Shown piece by piece: positions 49,501 to 57,160 of a stretch of 64,000 nt of DNA. Location of the stretch: assembly GCA_950106755.1 (NCBI GenBank), contig OX467082.1, forward strand, positions 19,592,001 through 19,656,000, written 5' to 3'. The notes under the pieces are model-generated. The model was not told the origin of the DNA. It ran no database searches and saw only the letters and a list, made by a program, of their open reading frames with translations. Within the stretch, counting starts at the first letter, position 1, and each line of letters opens with the position of its first letter. The DNA is from Climacium dendroides. Its lineage: Eukaryota; Streptophyta; Bryopsida; Hypnales; Climaciaceae. Both the position numbers and the translations under genes were made by a program.

Positions 49501-52500
49501 TGCTCCTCGTCAACCAAGATGCTTGCACCCGTGTGTGGAGGTGTCTCTACCGGAGGCAACGAAGGCCTTGATCCAAATTTGTCTTCGTAGCCCTACATTT
49601 TGCCCACATCATCACATCAATGGTTACCTCTAAGGCCAAGCCATGATGACTACCTTGATCCACTTGTCAAGTACCTTGCCTCAAGACAAAAATTGAAGCC
49701 AATGTCAAGGCCACTATGCGTACACATGCAAGGGGACAATCCTTTGACCTCCCAAGGTTTCATGTAACAACGCTTGGATCCACAAGCTTGCAAAGAGCAC
49801 TTACTTTGACAATCCCGGTTGTTGCTGCACCCAAACCCACGCTTGCGGCACCTAACGTGAGCTTGTCGAAGGCATCGTCACCCCGCTTATCGCTTTGACG
49901 TGTTGTTTGGGTCGTTTGTGAGTCCACACGGCCAAACGTGTGGCCCTCATCCGTTTGTGAAGTTTTGTCCCCCAAAGGAAATGTATCTTTCTTGCTTTCT
50001 CCGGGTGATGTTCCGGGTTTCTGCTTTTGGTCCTGCATTTCATGCACATCATTGCATCAACGGATATTGCAAAGCCTAGGCCACAACTTCTTAGGCCCAT
50101 TTCTTAAGCTTTGGCATTTCTTCTAGACTAGCATGGAAACGTTAAGGCCACCACGCCTACACATGCAACGTGGGGACAATCATTTGACCTCCTACCAATG
50201 CATACAACAAAGTATGTGTTTGCAAGCTCGCAAGGACCACTTACCGTGGAAAAACCGGATGCCACTTCACCCGATCCAACGCTAGGTTGCGACTTCTTGC
50301 CAGGGACATCTTGACCGGGCTTACCGCTTCCAACTTGTGTGGGTTTGTCCGTTGGGACCTTGTCCTTGGAGTGCAAGGATTGCTCCTCGTCAACCAAGAT
50401 GCTTGCACCCGTGTGTGGAGGTGTCTCTACCGGAGGCAACAAAGGCCTTGATCCAAATTTGTCTTCGTAGCCCTACATTTTGCCCACATCATCACATCAA
50501 TGGTTACCTCGAAGTCCAAGCCATGACGACTACCTTGATCCACTTGTCAAGTACCTTGCCTCAAGACAAATATTAAAGCAAATGTCAAGGCCACTATGCG
50601 TATACATGCAAGGGGACATTACATTGGCCTCTGAGAATTATATTAATAATCATCACATATGTACCGAAGCTCTGAAAGGGTATTTACCGTGAGAATCCAA
50701 GTTGGAACTCCACCCATTTCCGAGCCCATTGTGCTTGTTTGTGCCTTTGGGGAGTCATCTTCATTGTATCGATCGCTTGGGTGTGATGGTTTGATTGTGG
50801 AAGGATGATTCTTGGAGGGTATATCATGGTCATCCATTGAATTTGAATGTCCAAGTCCTAGTGGTTTTTGTATTGATGGTTGGGTGTTGGTACAACCACA
50901 ATAGTATAGATATGGCATTGTACATCGATTGCAATATCCATTGCCTGGTGGTGTATTAATTAACGTGATAACGCCAATTTGGTGGAGAATTTTACTTGAG
51001 TGGCCAAAGAATCCAACTACTTTTCCTTGTGAACAGCTTTGAAATCTTTTACCTTGAATTTTCCCATATGGCCCATATGTAGTTTGGTTGGTAACCACTG
51101 TAAGGGACGTGATTGCTGGAATTCCTTCAACTATTCCACTAGTTCCCTTTAACTGAATGACTTGATCTTCTTTTGGATTCAAGTTAATCTGCAAAATTGC
51201 AATCAACCCTCCATATAAGGTTGTGTAATTGAAAATAATATATAGTTGACAGAATATATTTTTTGTTTTTAAATAGTTTTAAATTGTCAAAAGTTGTCAA
51301 TTTTATTTAAGAAACTTAAGTTTCTTCATCTACAACATTCATTCATTCATTCATACAATGCTTAGTTTCCACTTTAAATTATCCTAAATAATTATGGATG
51401 GTTTAACTTCTTAAATGCTTGATGCATGAAGAGGTTTAAAATTGTTTTATCTATTAGCACTAATTATTTCCTTGAAATTTTTTGAAGGTTTTATTGAAAG
51501 ATTATTAATATGGGTGGTTGTAAATAATGTAACAAATGAGTTGAAGGTTTCACTATAGCTAGGCACCTAGAATTTCAATCAAGAAATTCTAATTATTCTT
51601 TGATTAGTTATGTATAATTCAATAAACAATATTAAATGCATGTATTGAGGGATATCTCACCTTGACATGCTGAGCGCCTTCTCCACCGTGTAGAGGTGCT
51701 TGAAAATTCATGCCTCCTTGCTCATAGCCGACTTGAATTGAGGTGATTAGACTTTTGTTGTAATTGATGTTCAAATCAACAATGTCGCCCCTTCCATCGT
51801 AAAATTCTTGGCCACTTGTATCTCCCCAGGGCCCTTGTGGAATAACCAAAACATCCGAGGAGAGTAGGTATTTGGTATCATAGTTAGGCTTGTTGTCAAG
51901 TGAATTAGGCATCTTGACTATGCAACCAATTTGATCCAGTGAAGTTGGAGAAGCTCGCCCATAGAATCCTACTACAATTCCTTCAGAAGAAGTTTGAAAT
52001 CTTCTTCCAGAATCAGACCCATAGGGTCCATAGGTCTTCTTGTTGGTAATGATAGTCAATGAACTGATGACACTTTCTTGATGAACAGTCTGCATTGTTC
52101 CTTGAACTTGGACCAAATATTCCTCTGGAAAATCCAATGTAACCTACAAAAAATAGTTTAATGTTTAGATTAAGCTCATCAGTACATGAATTTAGAATAC
52201 TAATATGCACAATTGCACCAAAATTGAAAGAAAATTGAAGAGCATGAAAATTACCATTGCTACACTGCTAGTTTGCCCTCCATGATTGTCAGCTTGAAAA
52301 TCAACACCTCCTTGTTTGTAACTAGCCTGAAATGACAAGATTTGGCTCTCCGTGTGACTGATGGCAATTTGAAAAATGTCACCTCTACCATAAAAGGGAG
52401 TGCCTCCTTGCCCTCCCCAAGGCCCTTGCAAAATGATTAAATCAACATTGTCTCGCATGCTATGTCTAGCACCTTCCATGTAAATTTCATTCCAATTGGA

Positions 52501-55500
52501 AGTGTTGACAACAGTTGTCTTTCCAAATGACTTTTGGAAATGAATTTCGGAAGAAATCTCAGTGATGACTCCAATTTGGTGAAGAATGGATTCAAAGCGT
52601 CCGTAGAAACCTAATATTTTACTACGTGTACTCTCAAAGGTTCTTCCAGTCATCAAACCATAGGGACCACAAATTCTTTGGTTTGTGATGAAGGTCAACG
52701 ATGACACTGCCTCAATCCCATTCACGGTATCAATCGTTCCTTTGAGCTGGATAAGATACTCATCAGGAAAATTCAAAGTCACCTGTTACAAGCATCCACA
52801 AAAAGATTTAAAATCAATATTCTACAATACTAACTTCAACTAAAAAGCTCACATTGTGGCACTTCAAACATCTAACAATCATTTTGGTTTAAAAAAGGAT
52901 CTTAGAGTATTTGGTTTTGAAATAGAGGCAAGAATTAAATAAAAGCATCAACTCTACTTTGTTTTGCAATAACAACACTTTCTAAATTTGCTCCTATATT
53001 ACATCTTTCTAGTTTTATAAGTAAAACCATTTGACATTGCATATTAGATTCTTTTAATGCACAAATTACATCATTATACTTTAAAAAGGGAATTAAAGAA
53101 GCACCAGTAGAAAAATATTATAAAAGACAAATAATTCAAAAGATGTATTCATTCCCAAGTAATAGCTAAACTTTTTTTTGTTGATATCAAGCTAAAGTTG
53201 TTTGTATTTTTTGTGTAAAGCCAATCAATTTCTAGTAGCTATTTGAGAATATTTGTCTTCTCTTTCAAACAAAGAAGTAAACTTTTTTTGCTAAAGATAC
53301 AATTATAAGTTCTTCAAATGTTTCACTAGGACAAATACATAATAGGACATCTATACCAGTATACCTTCAAATGTTCCACTAAGACAAATAGGTTCATAAT
53401 AACATAAATGAATATTTCATACTTGAAAACTAGTTGTTCATCATATTAATCTTCCAAAACCTAAAGAACGTAATATTTGTTCAAAATTAGAAGCTTTCAA
53501 TTAATATATTATTTTTACTTTAAATCAAATTTAAAAAAATTAAAGCAATAATTTTTTAAATAAGTAGCAATACACAAATATAATTCAATTATATAATTTT
53601 TGAGATAACTATAAAATGAAAAAATGAATATCCATTTACAAAAAATAAAACAAAAATTCATTAACTTTAGTCTAAATTTTAAAAAATTAGATAGTTTTAT
53701 AAAAAAATTAATTAATTCTGGAAAAATTCTGAATACTGAAGAAATTCTCATTTTTATATATATAAATGAAACACAGTATTCTTTCCCTTCAATAATTGAT
53801 AAATTTAAATTATTTAAAGACTGATTTGATATGTAACATTCATTCAAATTAAATCTTGATTTAATGTACTAAATAATTTTTTTCAATTTCTAAACACTGA
53901 CCATCTAACACATAGTTTTGTTTTTAATACTGAATTAACAATCATTCAAAAAAAATCTCAAAAGTAGTTATTAATGGAGTTTTTATATATATTAAAAATT
54001 ATTATTATTATTTACTTCAGATAAAACATTAAAACTCATAAAAAAATTAATGATTAGTGTTTTTGAAATAATTAATAATAATAATAATTTCAATTATAAA
54101 AAAATCAGATAATTTATTAAATGAATAAATGAATATCCATTTACAAAAAAATGGACAAAACATGTTGATTTTAGCCTAAATAAAAAAAATAGACCTTTTT
54201 ATTAGTAAATAATGAAACAATGCAGTATTTTCCTTCAGTATTTGATATATAAAAATATTTTTAAAATATCTAGAGACTAATTTGATAAATAAAATTCATA
54301 TAAAACTAAAAAAATTGTATTTTATTTTATCAAATAAATTACTGTTATCTCTAAAAACTAAGTAACTAACCAGAACTTTTTGTTTTTTATGCTGAATTGA
54401 GAACCCTCCAAAAGTCAAATTATATTAAGTTATTCAAAAGAATAACCTTGATGAAAAATAAAAGAATGAGAAAAATGATTAGAAACCTTCATAATTAGCA
54501 ACCTTAAGAAAAATTTAGTTTAAAAATATAAAAAGTTGAAAGTTAATTTCTAATAAAATTAAGAGATTAACAAAGGCAGACTTCCTTTTATAATACACAT
54601 AATCCGTTATCCATCATGTAACAATATTATTACATTGAGCTAAAAAGCAAAAGTTAATTTGTCCCTATGTAAAGTGTTATTTTCCACATATCACATATTA
54701 AAATGTAGGATGCTAAATTTCCTTTTCATTGACGTAGAAGAGTCCATTGTGATTAGAAGACCCATAGTAGACACTTAGGGAATGATCCTATTAAAAAAGT
54801 AGGTAATGAGATTTTGGACCTCAATGATGGATTGATTAGTAACCTCATTAAGAACTTTCAACTTTTCAATGTAAATTCATTTTAGGAAACAGGTTTTGTT
54901 GGTTTTGGAGTAGTATAGATACTCTTTTGGGCCATAATGGGCAACACACTTCAAAAGTTCATAACAAATTCTAGACTTTGTCAATCAAAAATATAATTTC
55001 AATTTCTCTTGTTGTTTCTATATTTGGTTTATATAGAAAAATAATTTAAAAAATTTAGCAATGGCTTGAGGACAAACTTCTAATTTTGGCCACAATAGGT
55101 TATTTTACCTTATCCCTCGAAAAGAGACATCCCTTCCCTATCTCCAACCAAATAAAATAAAATAAAATAAAACAAAACAAAACACTTTGTCCAACTATCT
55201 TCCAAAACCAAAACCAACACCAATTTTTTATATATATGAATTGGATATATGGAGTACATATGAAATACATGTTAATATGATGCCCTGAATACAAGTGGCT
55301 AACATGGAGCATTTATACAATATGACATGTGGATATATATGGAATATATATGGAATATATATGGAATATATATGGAATATATATGGAATATATATGGAAT
55401 ATATATGGAATATATATGGAATATATATGGAATATATATGGAATATATATGGAATATATATGGAATATATATGGAATATATATGGAATATATATGGAATA

Positions 55501-56424
55501 TATATGGAATATATATGGAATATATATGGAATATATATGAAATATATTTGGAATATATATGGAATATATGTGGAATATATATGGAATATATATGGAATAT
55601 ATATCCATATATCATGGAATATATATCCATATATCATGGTATAAATACTCCATGTCAGCCATTCCATATATACCATGATATACGGATATTAGACAGCATG
55701 GGGTACTGTTGTTAATGCCATATTGATTGCAATCTACCATGTGGGTAATGAAAATACAGATATGGAGGTTCAGTGACTGGGTGACATTCCCTCACTATTC
55801 AAAAGAGACATGTACAATTTTCTTCTCACTACTACGACTACTTCGTGAATTCGTGAAGCTAGAAAAGTGTCTATGTCCTTGGAATTTTAAGGGAAACAAA
55901 TCAGGAAACCCAGCAGTGGACGTGAAACATGAAGTTGACAGGATGGCACTACGTTGGTACACAAACGATGTAGAGTTGCAAGTGTCAGTTGTTATGAACT
56001 TATGATCGACAGTACCAATAACTTCTTCACTCCATCAATCCCTCAGTCAGTCGAATCCATTGCAACTGAAGTGAATCAGGTACTCATCTCGATCACTAAG
56101 TTCAATTGAGGATCGATATCAATTAAGACTGACATAATTAAAGCTTTACAAGGACCTTCATTATTATTGAATGATTTATGACTTCATTACCTTGGAGATC
56201 TGTCCCCCGACGCCGCTGGTGCCGTGAGGACCAGCTTTGAAAGAAGCATCCCCTTGATTGTAGCTGGTCTCTATGCACAGCACATGGTCTGCGTTGTGAG
56301 TGACTTGAATCTCCACAATGTCTCCTATCCCATCGTAGAATGGGGTTCCTCCTGCTCCTCCCCAAGGCCCACAGGGCACGATTCCTTCCATGTTCTGGCC
56401 AGGCTCGTTCATCTTCTGAGTCAT
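19116..56424 (-). CDS. giant poly-jacalin lectin gene (61 coding exons, 29 lectin domains)
   Basis: I join 61 exons, each bounded by AG/GT and each phase 0 at both ends, from ATG 56424 to TAG 19116-19118. Summed length is 20,787 nt, about 6,928 residues. Jacalin-like domains are seen as GPWGGxGGxxFYDGxGDI (first half) and FPDEYLxQVKGT...SLTFITNKxTYGPFG...GKVVGFFGRxGxxLDxIG (second half). The half-domain split is at the same residue throughout. Order: three diverged domains; four tetrads, each preceded by a disordered linker of varying length; then ten more domains and a 60-residue tail. No signal peptide is visible, as is usual for cytosolic mannose-type jacalins. I found no stop or frameshift in any exon. 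Whether this is one transcript or several genes cannot be settled from DNA; no internal ATG-plus-promoter or stop exon was seen to break the chain. Likely role: multivalent glycan binding, perhaps defence or agglutination (inference). Confidence 0.6.
19845..20285 (-). CDS. exon 60 (B): jacalin second half + first half
   Basis: 147 codons: ISFEDGEYLVQVKGT, sugar loop GSFLD (canonical), then GPWGGQGGREFYGGQGD and the end GDASK before GTAAAA. It is almost identical, intron included, to the L exons of the amplified array, although it sits 7,017 bp away from the nearest one. Confidence 0.9.
20442..20888 (-). CDS. exon 59 (C): jacalin second half + first half
   Basis: 149 codons: ISLKYPEEYLVQVKGSS, sugar loop GHYVD (canonical), then GSWGGSGGKPFSDGRGE. 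Its donor, CAG/GTCCAA, is weaker than those of its neighbours. Near-identical to the M exons of the array. Confidence 0.9.
21052..21507 (-). CDS. exon 58 (D): jacalin second half + first half
   Basis: 152 codons: ITLQFPDEYLIQVKGTT; sugar loop TTCLH (Gly and Asp both lost); then EAWGGQGGESFYDGRGD. Diverged homologue of the N exons, with the same degenerate loop type, so that degeneracy predates the amplification. Confidence 0.88.
21899..22354 (-). CDS. exon 57 (E): jacalin second half + first half
   Basis: 152 codons: ISFKGSDEFLTQITGT; loop AAYLD (Asp kept, Gly lost); then EGPWGVKGKTNFYNGRGN. Its first-half module is the closest relative of the half-domain exon O in the array (shared IEIEVA and IRIQTTY). 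Confidence 0.88.
22603..23061 (-). CDS. exon 56 (F): jacalin second half + first half
   Basis: 153 codons: ISLKDTNSYLVQVKGT, loop STSID, then GPWGGQGGMEFHDGYGH. His-rich end (DHHTHHVK) just before the GTGACC donor. Confidence 0.88.
23197..23637 (-). CDS. exon 55 (G): jacalin second half + first half
   Basis: 147 codons: IFFNAKNEELFQVKGTT, canonical loop GICLD, then GPWGGSKGNLFYGGRGE. The intron to exon F is short (135 bp). Confidence 0.87.
23836..24273 (-). CDS. exon 54 (H): jacalin second half + first half
   Basis: 146 codons: IKFDPEHEHLLQIQGS; loop DEFLD (Asp kept); then GPWGGKNGTVFYDGKGS. The first beta strand is unusual (HLLQIQGS rather than YLxQVKGT). Confidence 0.87.
24546..25013 (-). 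CDS. exon 53 (I): jacalin second half + first half
   Basis: 156 codons: IVLNFPDEYLLQVKGT; loop CDFLK (degenerate); a slightly longer Gly/Lys/His linker; then GPWGGEGGSSFYDGRGD. Confidence 0.88.
25197..25634 (-). CDS. exon 52 (J): jacalin second half + first half
   Basis: 146 codons after acceptor TTGCAG: VVLKAPEEYIICIKGT, canonical loop GSYID, then GSWGGDGGYVFSDGQGD, ending SHSQK. Confidence 0.88.
25775..26599 (-). CDS. exon 51 (K): jacalin halves separated by a Ser-rich insert
   Basis: 275 codons, the longest exon. Residues 1-80 are the second half-domain (loop GDSLD, canonical). About 81-200 form a linker dominated by Ser with some Lys/Arg/Thr (the densest part lies near 26,060-26,190). 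Residues about 215-275 are a first half (EGPWGGNGGDLFYDGTGD). It ends TK before a strong GTAAGT donor. Its first half-exon is nearly identical to exon S of the array from about 26,390 rightward, so the left edge of the amplification cuts through this exon. The Ser-rich region is probably disordered and a phosphorylation target (inference). Confidence 0.88.
26862..27302 (-). CDS. exon L, unit 1: jacalin second half + first half
   Basis: 147 codons, ISFEDGEYLVQVKGT..., canonical loop GSFLD, first half GPWGGQGGREFYGGQGD. Joins upstream to M and downstream to K. Other L copies: 31332-31772, 36682-37122, 44672-45112, all intact; B is the ancestral-position relative. Confidence 0.92.
27459..27905 (-). 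CDS. exon M, unit 1: jacalin second half + first half
   Basis: 149 codons, ISLKYPEEYLVQVKGSS, canonical loop GHYVD, first half GSWGGSGGKPFSDGRGE. Other copies: 31929-32375, 37279-37725, 45269-45715. The unit 4 copy has E to G in SLEFVT (SLGFVT). Confidence 0.92.
28086..28544 (-). CDS. exon N, unit 1: jacalin second half (degenerate loop) + first half
   Basis: 153 codons, ISLQYPNEYVVQVRGTT. The usual GFxGRxGxxLD is replaced by SFYGGATSCIHSIG, so the mannose loop is lost in every copy. First half EAWGGQGGESFYEGSGD. Copies at 32556-33014, 37906-38364 and 45896-46354 (the last with K to E in FKAKPHGG). Confidence 0.92.
28862..29116 (-). CDS. exon O, unit 1: lone jacalin first half
   Basis: 85 codons from acceptor TTTCTAG: a short GEVPSFGKLTTQTVFG lead, then EGPWGSKEETTFYGGNGD and the end GGDVSK before GTTAGT. 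It opens each lectin tetrad after the linker. Copies at 33332-33586, 38682-38936 and 46672-46926. Confidence 0.9.
29364..29582 (-). CDS. linker exon P, unit 1
   Basis: 73 codons, hydrophilic and without predicted fold: DQKQRPGTSPGESKKDTF..., rich in Thr/Gln/Asp/Lys. Its first about 53 residues match exon R and the end differs (TPGVGGVEPGILK). Acceptor ATGCAG, donor AAG/GTAAGT. It always precedes exon O. Copies at 33834-34052, 39184-39402 and 47174-47392; the last two share GGSKKD instead of GESKKD. Confidence 0.85.
29795..30022 (-). CDS. linker exon Q, unit 1
   Basis: 76 codons: GYEDKFGSRPSLRPVETPP, then Lys/Asp/Gly/Ser/Pro-rich sequence ending GEVASGFST before ACG/GTAAGT. No cysteine and no hydrophobic core, so probably a disordered spacer. 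Exon plus downstream intron is 440 bp, as for R. Confidence 0.85.
30235..30462 (-). CDS. linker exon R, unit 1 (terminal variant)
   Basis: 76 codons: DQKQKPGTSPGESKKDTF, DSQTTQTTRQSDKRGDD, ending AATTGIVK before AAA/GTAAGT. The R copy next to S always has the QKQKPGTS variant and private intron bases (CGGATATT, GGGCACAAC); internal R copies have QKQRPGTS. Confidence 0.85.
30674..31069 (-). CDS. exon S between units 1 and 2: jacalin second half + linker start
   Basis: 132 codons: ITLDFPNEYLTQVKGTT, loop GDSLE (Asp to Glu), then a Thr/Ser/Pro/Lys linker ending DEVASGSLT before ACG/GTATGT. It closes a tetrad. The ending resembles that of Q (EVASGFST), suggesting that S is a fusion of a K-type half-domain with a Q-type exon end. 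Copies at 36024-36419 (QV to RV change) and 44014-44409. Confidence 0.9.
31332..36419 (-). CDS. array unit 2: ten exons, linker module n = 2
   Basis: Exons, all in phase 0: L 31332-31772, M 31929-32375, N 32556-33014, O 33332-33586, P 33834-34052, Q 34265-34492, R 34705-34932, Q 35145-35372, R 35585-35812, S 36024-36419. Four lectin domains are completed (O+N, N+M, M+L, and L with the S at 30674-31069). The outer R is the QKQKPGTS variant. Confidence 0.9.
36682..44409 (-). CDS. array unit 3: sixteen exons, linker module n = 5
   Basis: Exons: L 36682-37122, M 37279-37725, N 37906-38364, O 38682-38936, P 39184-39402. Q/R pairs: Q 39615-39842, R 40055-40282, Q 40495-40722, R 40935-41162, Q 41375-41602, R 41815-42042, Q 42255-42482, R 42695-42922, Q 43135-43362, R 43575-43802. 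Then S 44014-44409. With P this linker is about 830 residues of disordered sequence. The second and fourth Q have GYKDKF instead of GYEDKF. Confidence 0.9.
44672..50472 (-). CDS. array unit 4: twelve exons, linker with four Q and three R
   Basis: Exons: L 44672-45112, M 45269-45715, N 45896-46354, O 46672-46926, P 47174-47392, Q 47605-47832, R 48045-48272, Q 48485-48712, R 48925-49152, Q 49365-49592, R 49805-50032, Q 50245-50472. The three outer Q copies have Arg to Pro (SLPPVE). Upstream the linker is fed directly by exon T, without an R or S; array homology ends at about 50,630 in the T-Q intron. Confidence 0.9.
50688..51188 (-). CDS. exon 4 (T): jacalin second half + Cys-containing linker
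   Basis: 167 codons: INLNPKEDQVIQLKGTS, loop SKILH (degenerate), then about 90 non-lectin residues. The linker has a cysteine cluster (CNRC...CGC) followed by a Ser/Pro/Asp/His-rich region, ending WILT before ACG/GTAAAT. It is the positional equivalent of S but not part of the recent amplification. Confidence 0.85.
51661..52143 (-). CDS. exon 3 (U): jacalin second half + first half
   Basis: 161 codons from acceptor TTGTAG: VTLDFPEEYLVQVQGT, loop with a one-residue insertion (SPTSLD), then GPWGDTSGQEFYDGRGD. Ends AQHVK before GTGAGA. Confidence 0.88.
52255..52782 (-). CDS. exon 2 (V): jacalin second half + first half
   Basis: 176 codons from acceptor TAACAG: VTLNFPDEYLIQLKGT; loop ESILH (degenerate) near residue 65; a 40-residue linker; then GPWGGQGGTPFYGRGD from about residue 119. 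Ends SVAM before GTAATT. Its second half completes the domain begun in exon 1. Confidence 0.87.
55332..55608. repeat. 11-bp satellite GGAATATATAT, about 25 copies
   Basis: Almost perfect GGAATATATAT repeats, with a few variants near the right end (AAATATATTTGG, TATATGTGG). Because 11 is not a multiple of 3 and the unit has no stop in any frame, it produces spurious long frames on both strands. Confidence 0.95.
55560..55680. repeat. inverted repeats at the satellite edge
   Basis: GGAATATATATCCATATATC occurs twice in tandem, followed by CCATATATACCATGATAT. Together they form a hairpin-capable border where GGAATATAT meets its complement. Confidence 0.6.
56191..56424 (-). CDS. exon 1: start codon and first jacalin half-domain
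   Basis: 78 codons: a short MTQKMNEPGQNMEG lead, then CGPWGGAGGTPFYDGIGD and the end GGQISK before AAG/GTAATG. ATG 56424 is chosen because a TGA lies directly upstream in frame. An upstream exon joined at the AG before AAGATG (56418) or before AACATG is possible in phase 0. No signal peptide is encoded if the start is here. Confidence 0.7.
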
Positions 56425-57160
56425 TCATTCACGTTCCACACAAGCATCCCAATTGATCAGGCCAGGCCACGCAACAATTAATCGCCCCAATTGATTAGGG
56501 AACGAAGTGAAGAATTCATGACGGAAGTTCTATTGATCTGAAAACAAGCAAAAGTGCTCTTCAAGAACATTACAATATGAGTACTTCGATATTAAATTAG
56601 TAATAAGAAATTATACGACAGTAGTAAACTGAATTGTTAATATTCTATAGTACAAATTTAGATTCCTACAGATTTCTCGATACTAAGTGATTATTTGTTA
56701 TAAAATGGCCTTTAAAAGAGAAATTTAGCAATTTAAATGTTAGAAAGTATCATCATGAACATCATATGTTGGTGTTCCTACCGCTGAACACCATTTTTTG
56801 AGCATTGCAATTGCATCTTGTGTTGGCCACTTGTTCCTTATCCAAACAACTATTCATTCATAATGGTCCTTTCCTGGTGATCCCAAAAGAGGATTTACTT
56901 TTGGATGATGCACCTGCCGCACAGGAAGACTATGATGAGGAAGGACGATTCCCTTCTCATTATCCTAGAGGAATATTGGTGGCCACATGCGCACGGTGTA
57001 TGCCAACGAAATTCCGGACTCTCTCGAGGAACAGTGGCTCACATTTATAATATAATCTACAGTAACCTAACTGTGTTGCACCCACAAATTAAACAACAGG
57101 AAGTGCATGGCAATGAAATTGTGAGGGCATCGAGCGGGGCATCGCGAATAGTGTACGTAC

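Larger units (their letters stand above)
26390..50630 (-). repeat. nested tandem array, four units of 4.47 kb + variable 880-bp modules
   Basis: Exon starts repeat with offsets of 4,470 bp (unit 1 to 2), 5,350 (2 to 3) and 7,990 (3 to 4). The excesses over 4,470 are exactly 0, 880 and 4 x 880 bp. Each unit carries exons L, M, N, O, P, then n pairs of Q and R, then S (left to right): n = 1, 2, 5. Unit 4 has four Q and three R and no S; it abuts exon T instead. Identity extends through introns with only scattered single-base differences, so amplification is recent. Unit starts by the L exon: 26862, 31332, 36682, 44672. Confidence 0.92.
52783..56190 (-). other. first intron, 3.4 kb, AT-rich
   Basis: Far longer than the other introns (135-391 bp). 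It contains a degenerate duplication of about 500 bp (around 53610-53960 and 54120-54430, sharing ATGAATATCCATTTACAAAA) and the 11-bp satellite at 55.3-55.6 kb. No jacalin exon is hidden in it. Confidence 0.6.

Noticed and set aside
26390..50630. Assembly artefact as explanation of the whole array
   Set aside because: Not excluded, but units differ by consistent SNPs and by exact whole-module counts, and edges are clean. It remains a point to verify with reads, not a reason to drop the array.
26390..50630. CRISPR-like or non-coding satellite reading of the repeats
   Set aside because: Repeat units are kilobase-scale, carry intact phase-0 exons with splice sites, and encode lectin domains.
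55295..55715. Long overlapping frames on both strands rich in Tyr/Ile/Trp
   Set aside because: They are by-products of the stop-free 11-bp GGAATATATAT satellite.
55727..56005. 92-codon plus-strand frame in the first intron
   Set aside because: No known motif and no splice support; lies antisense within the intron of the lectin gene.
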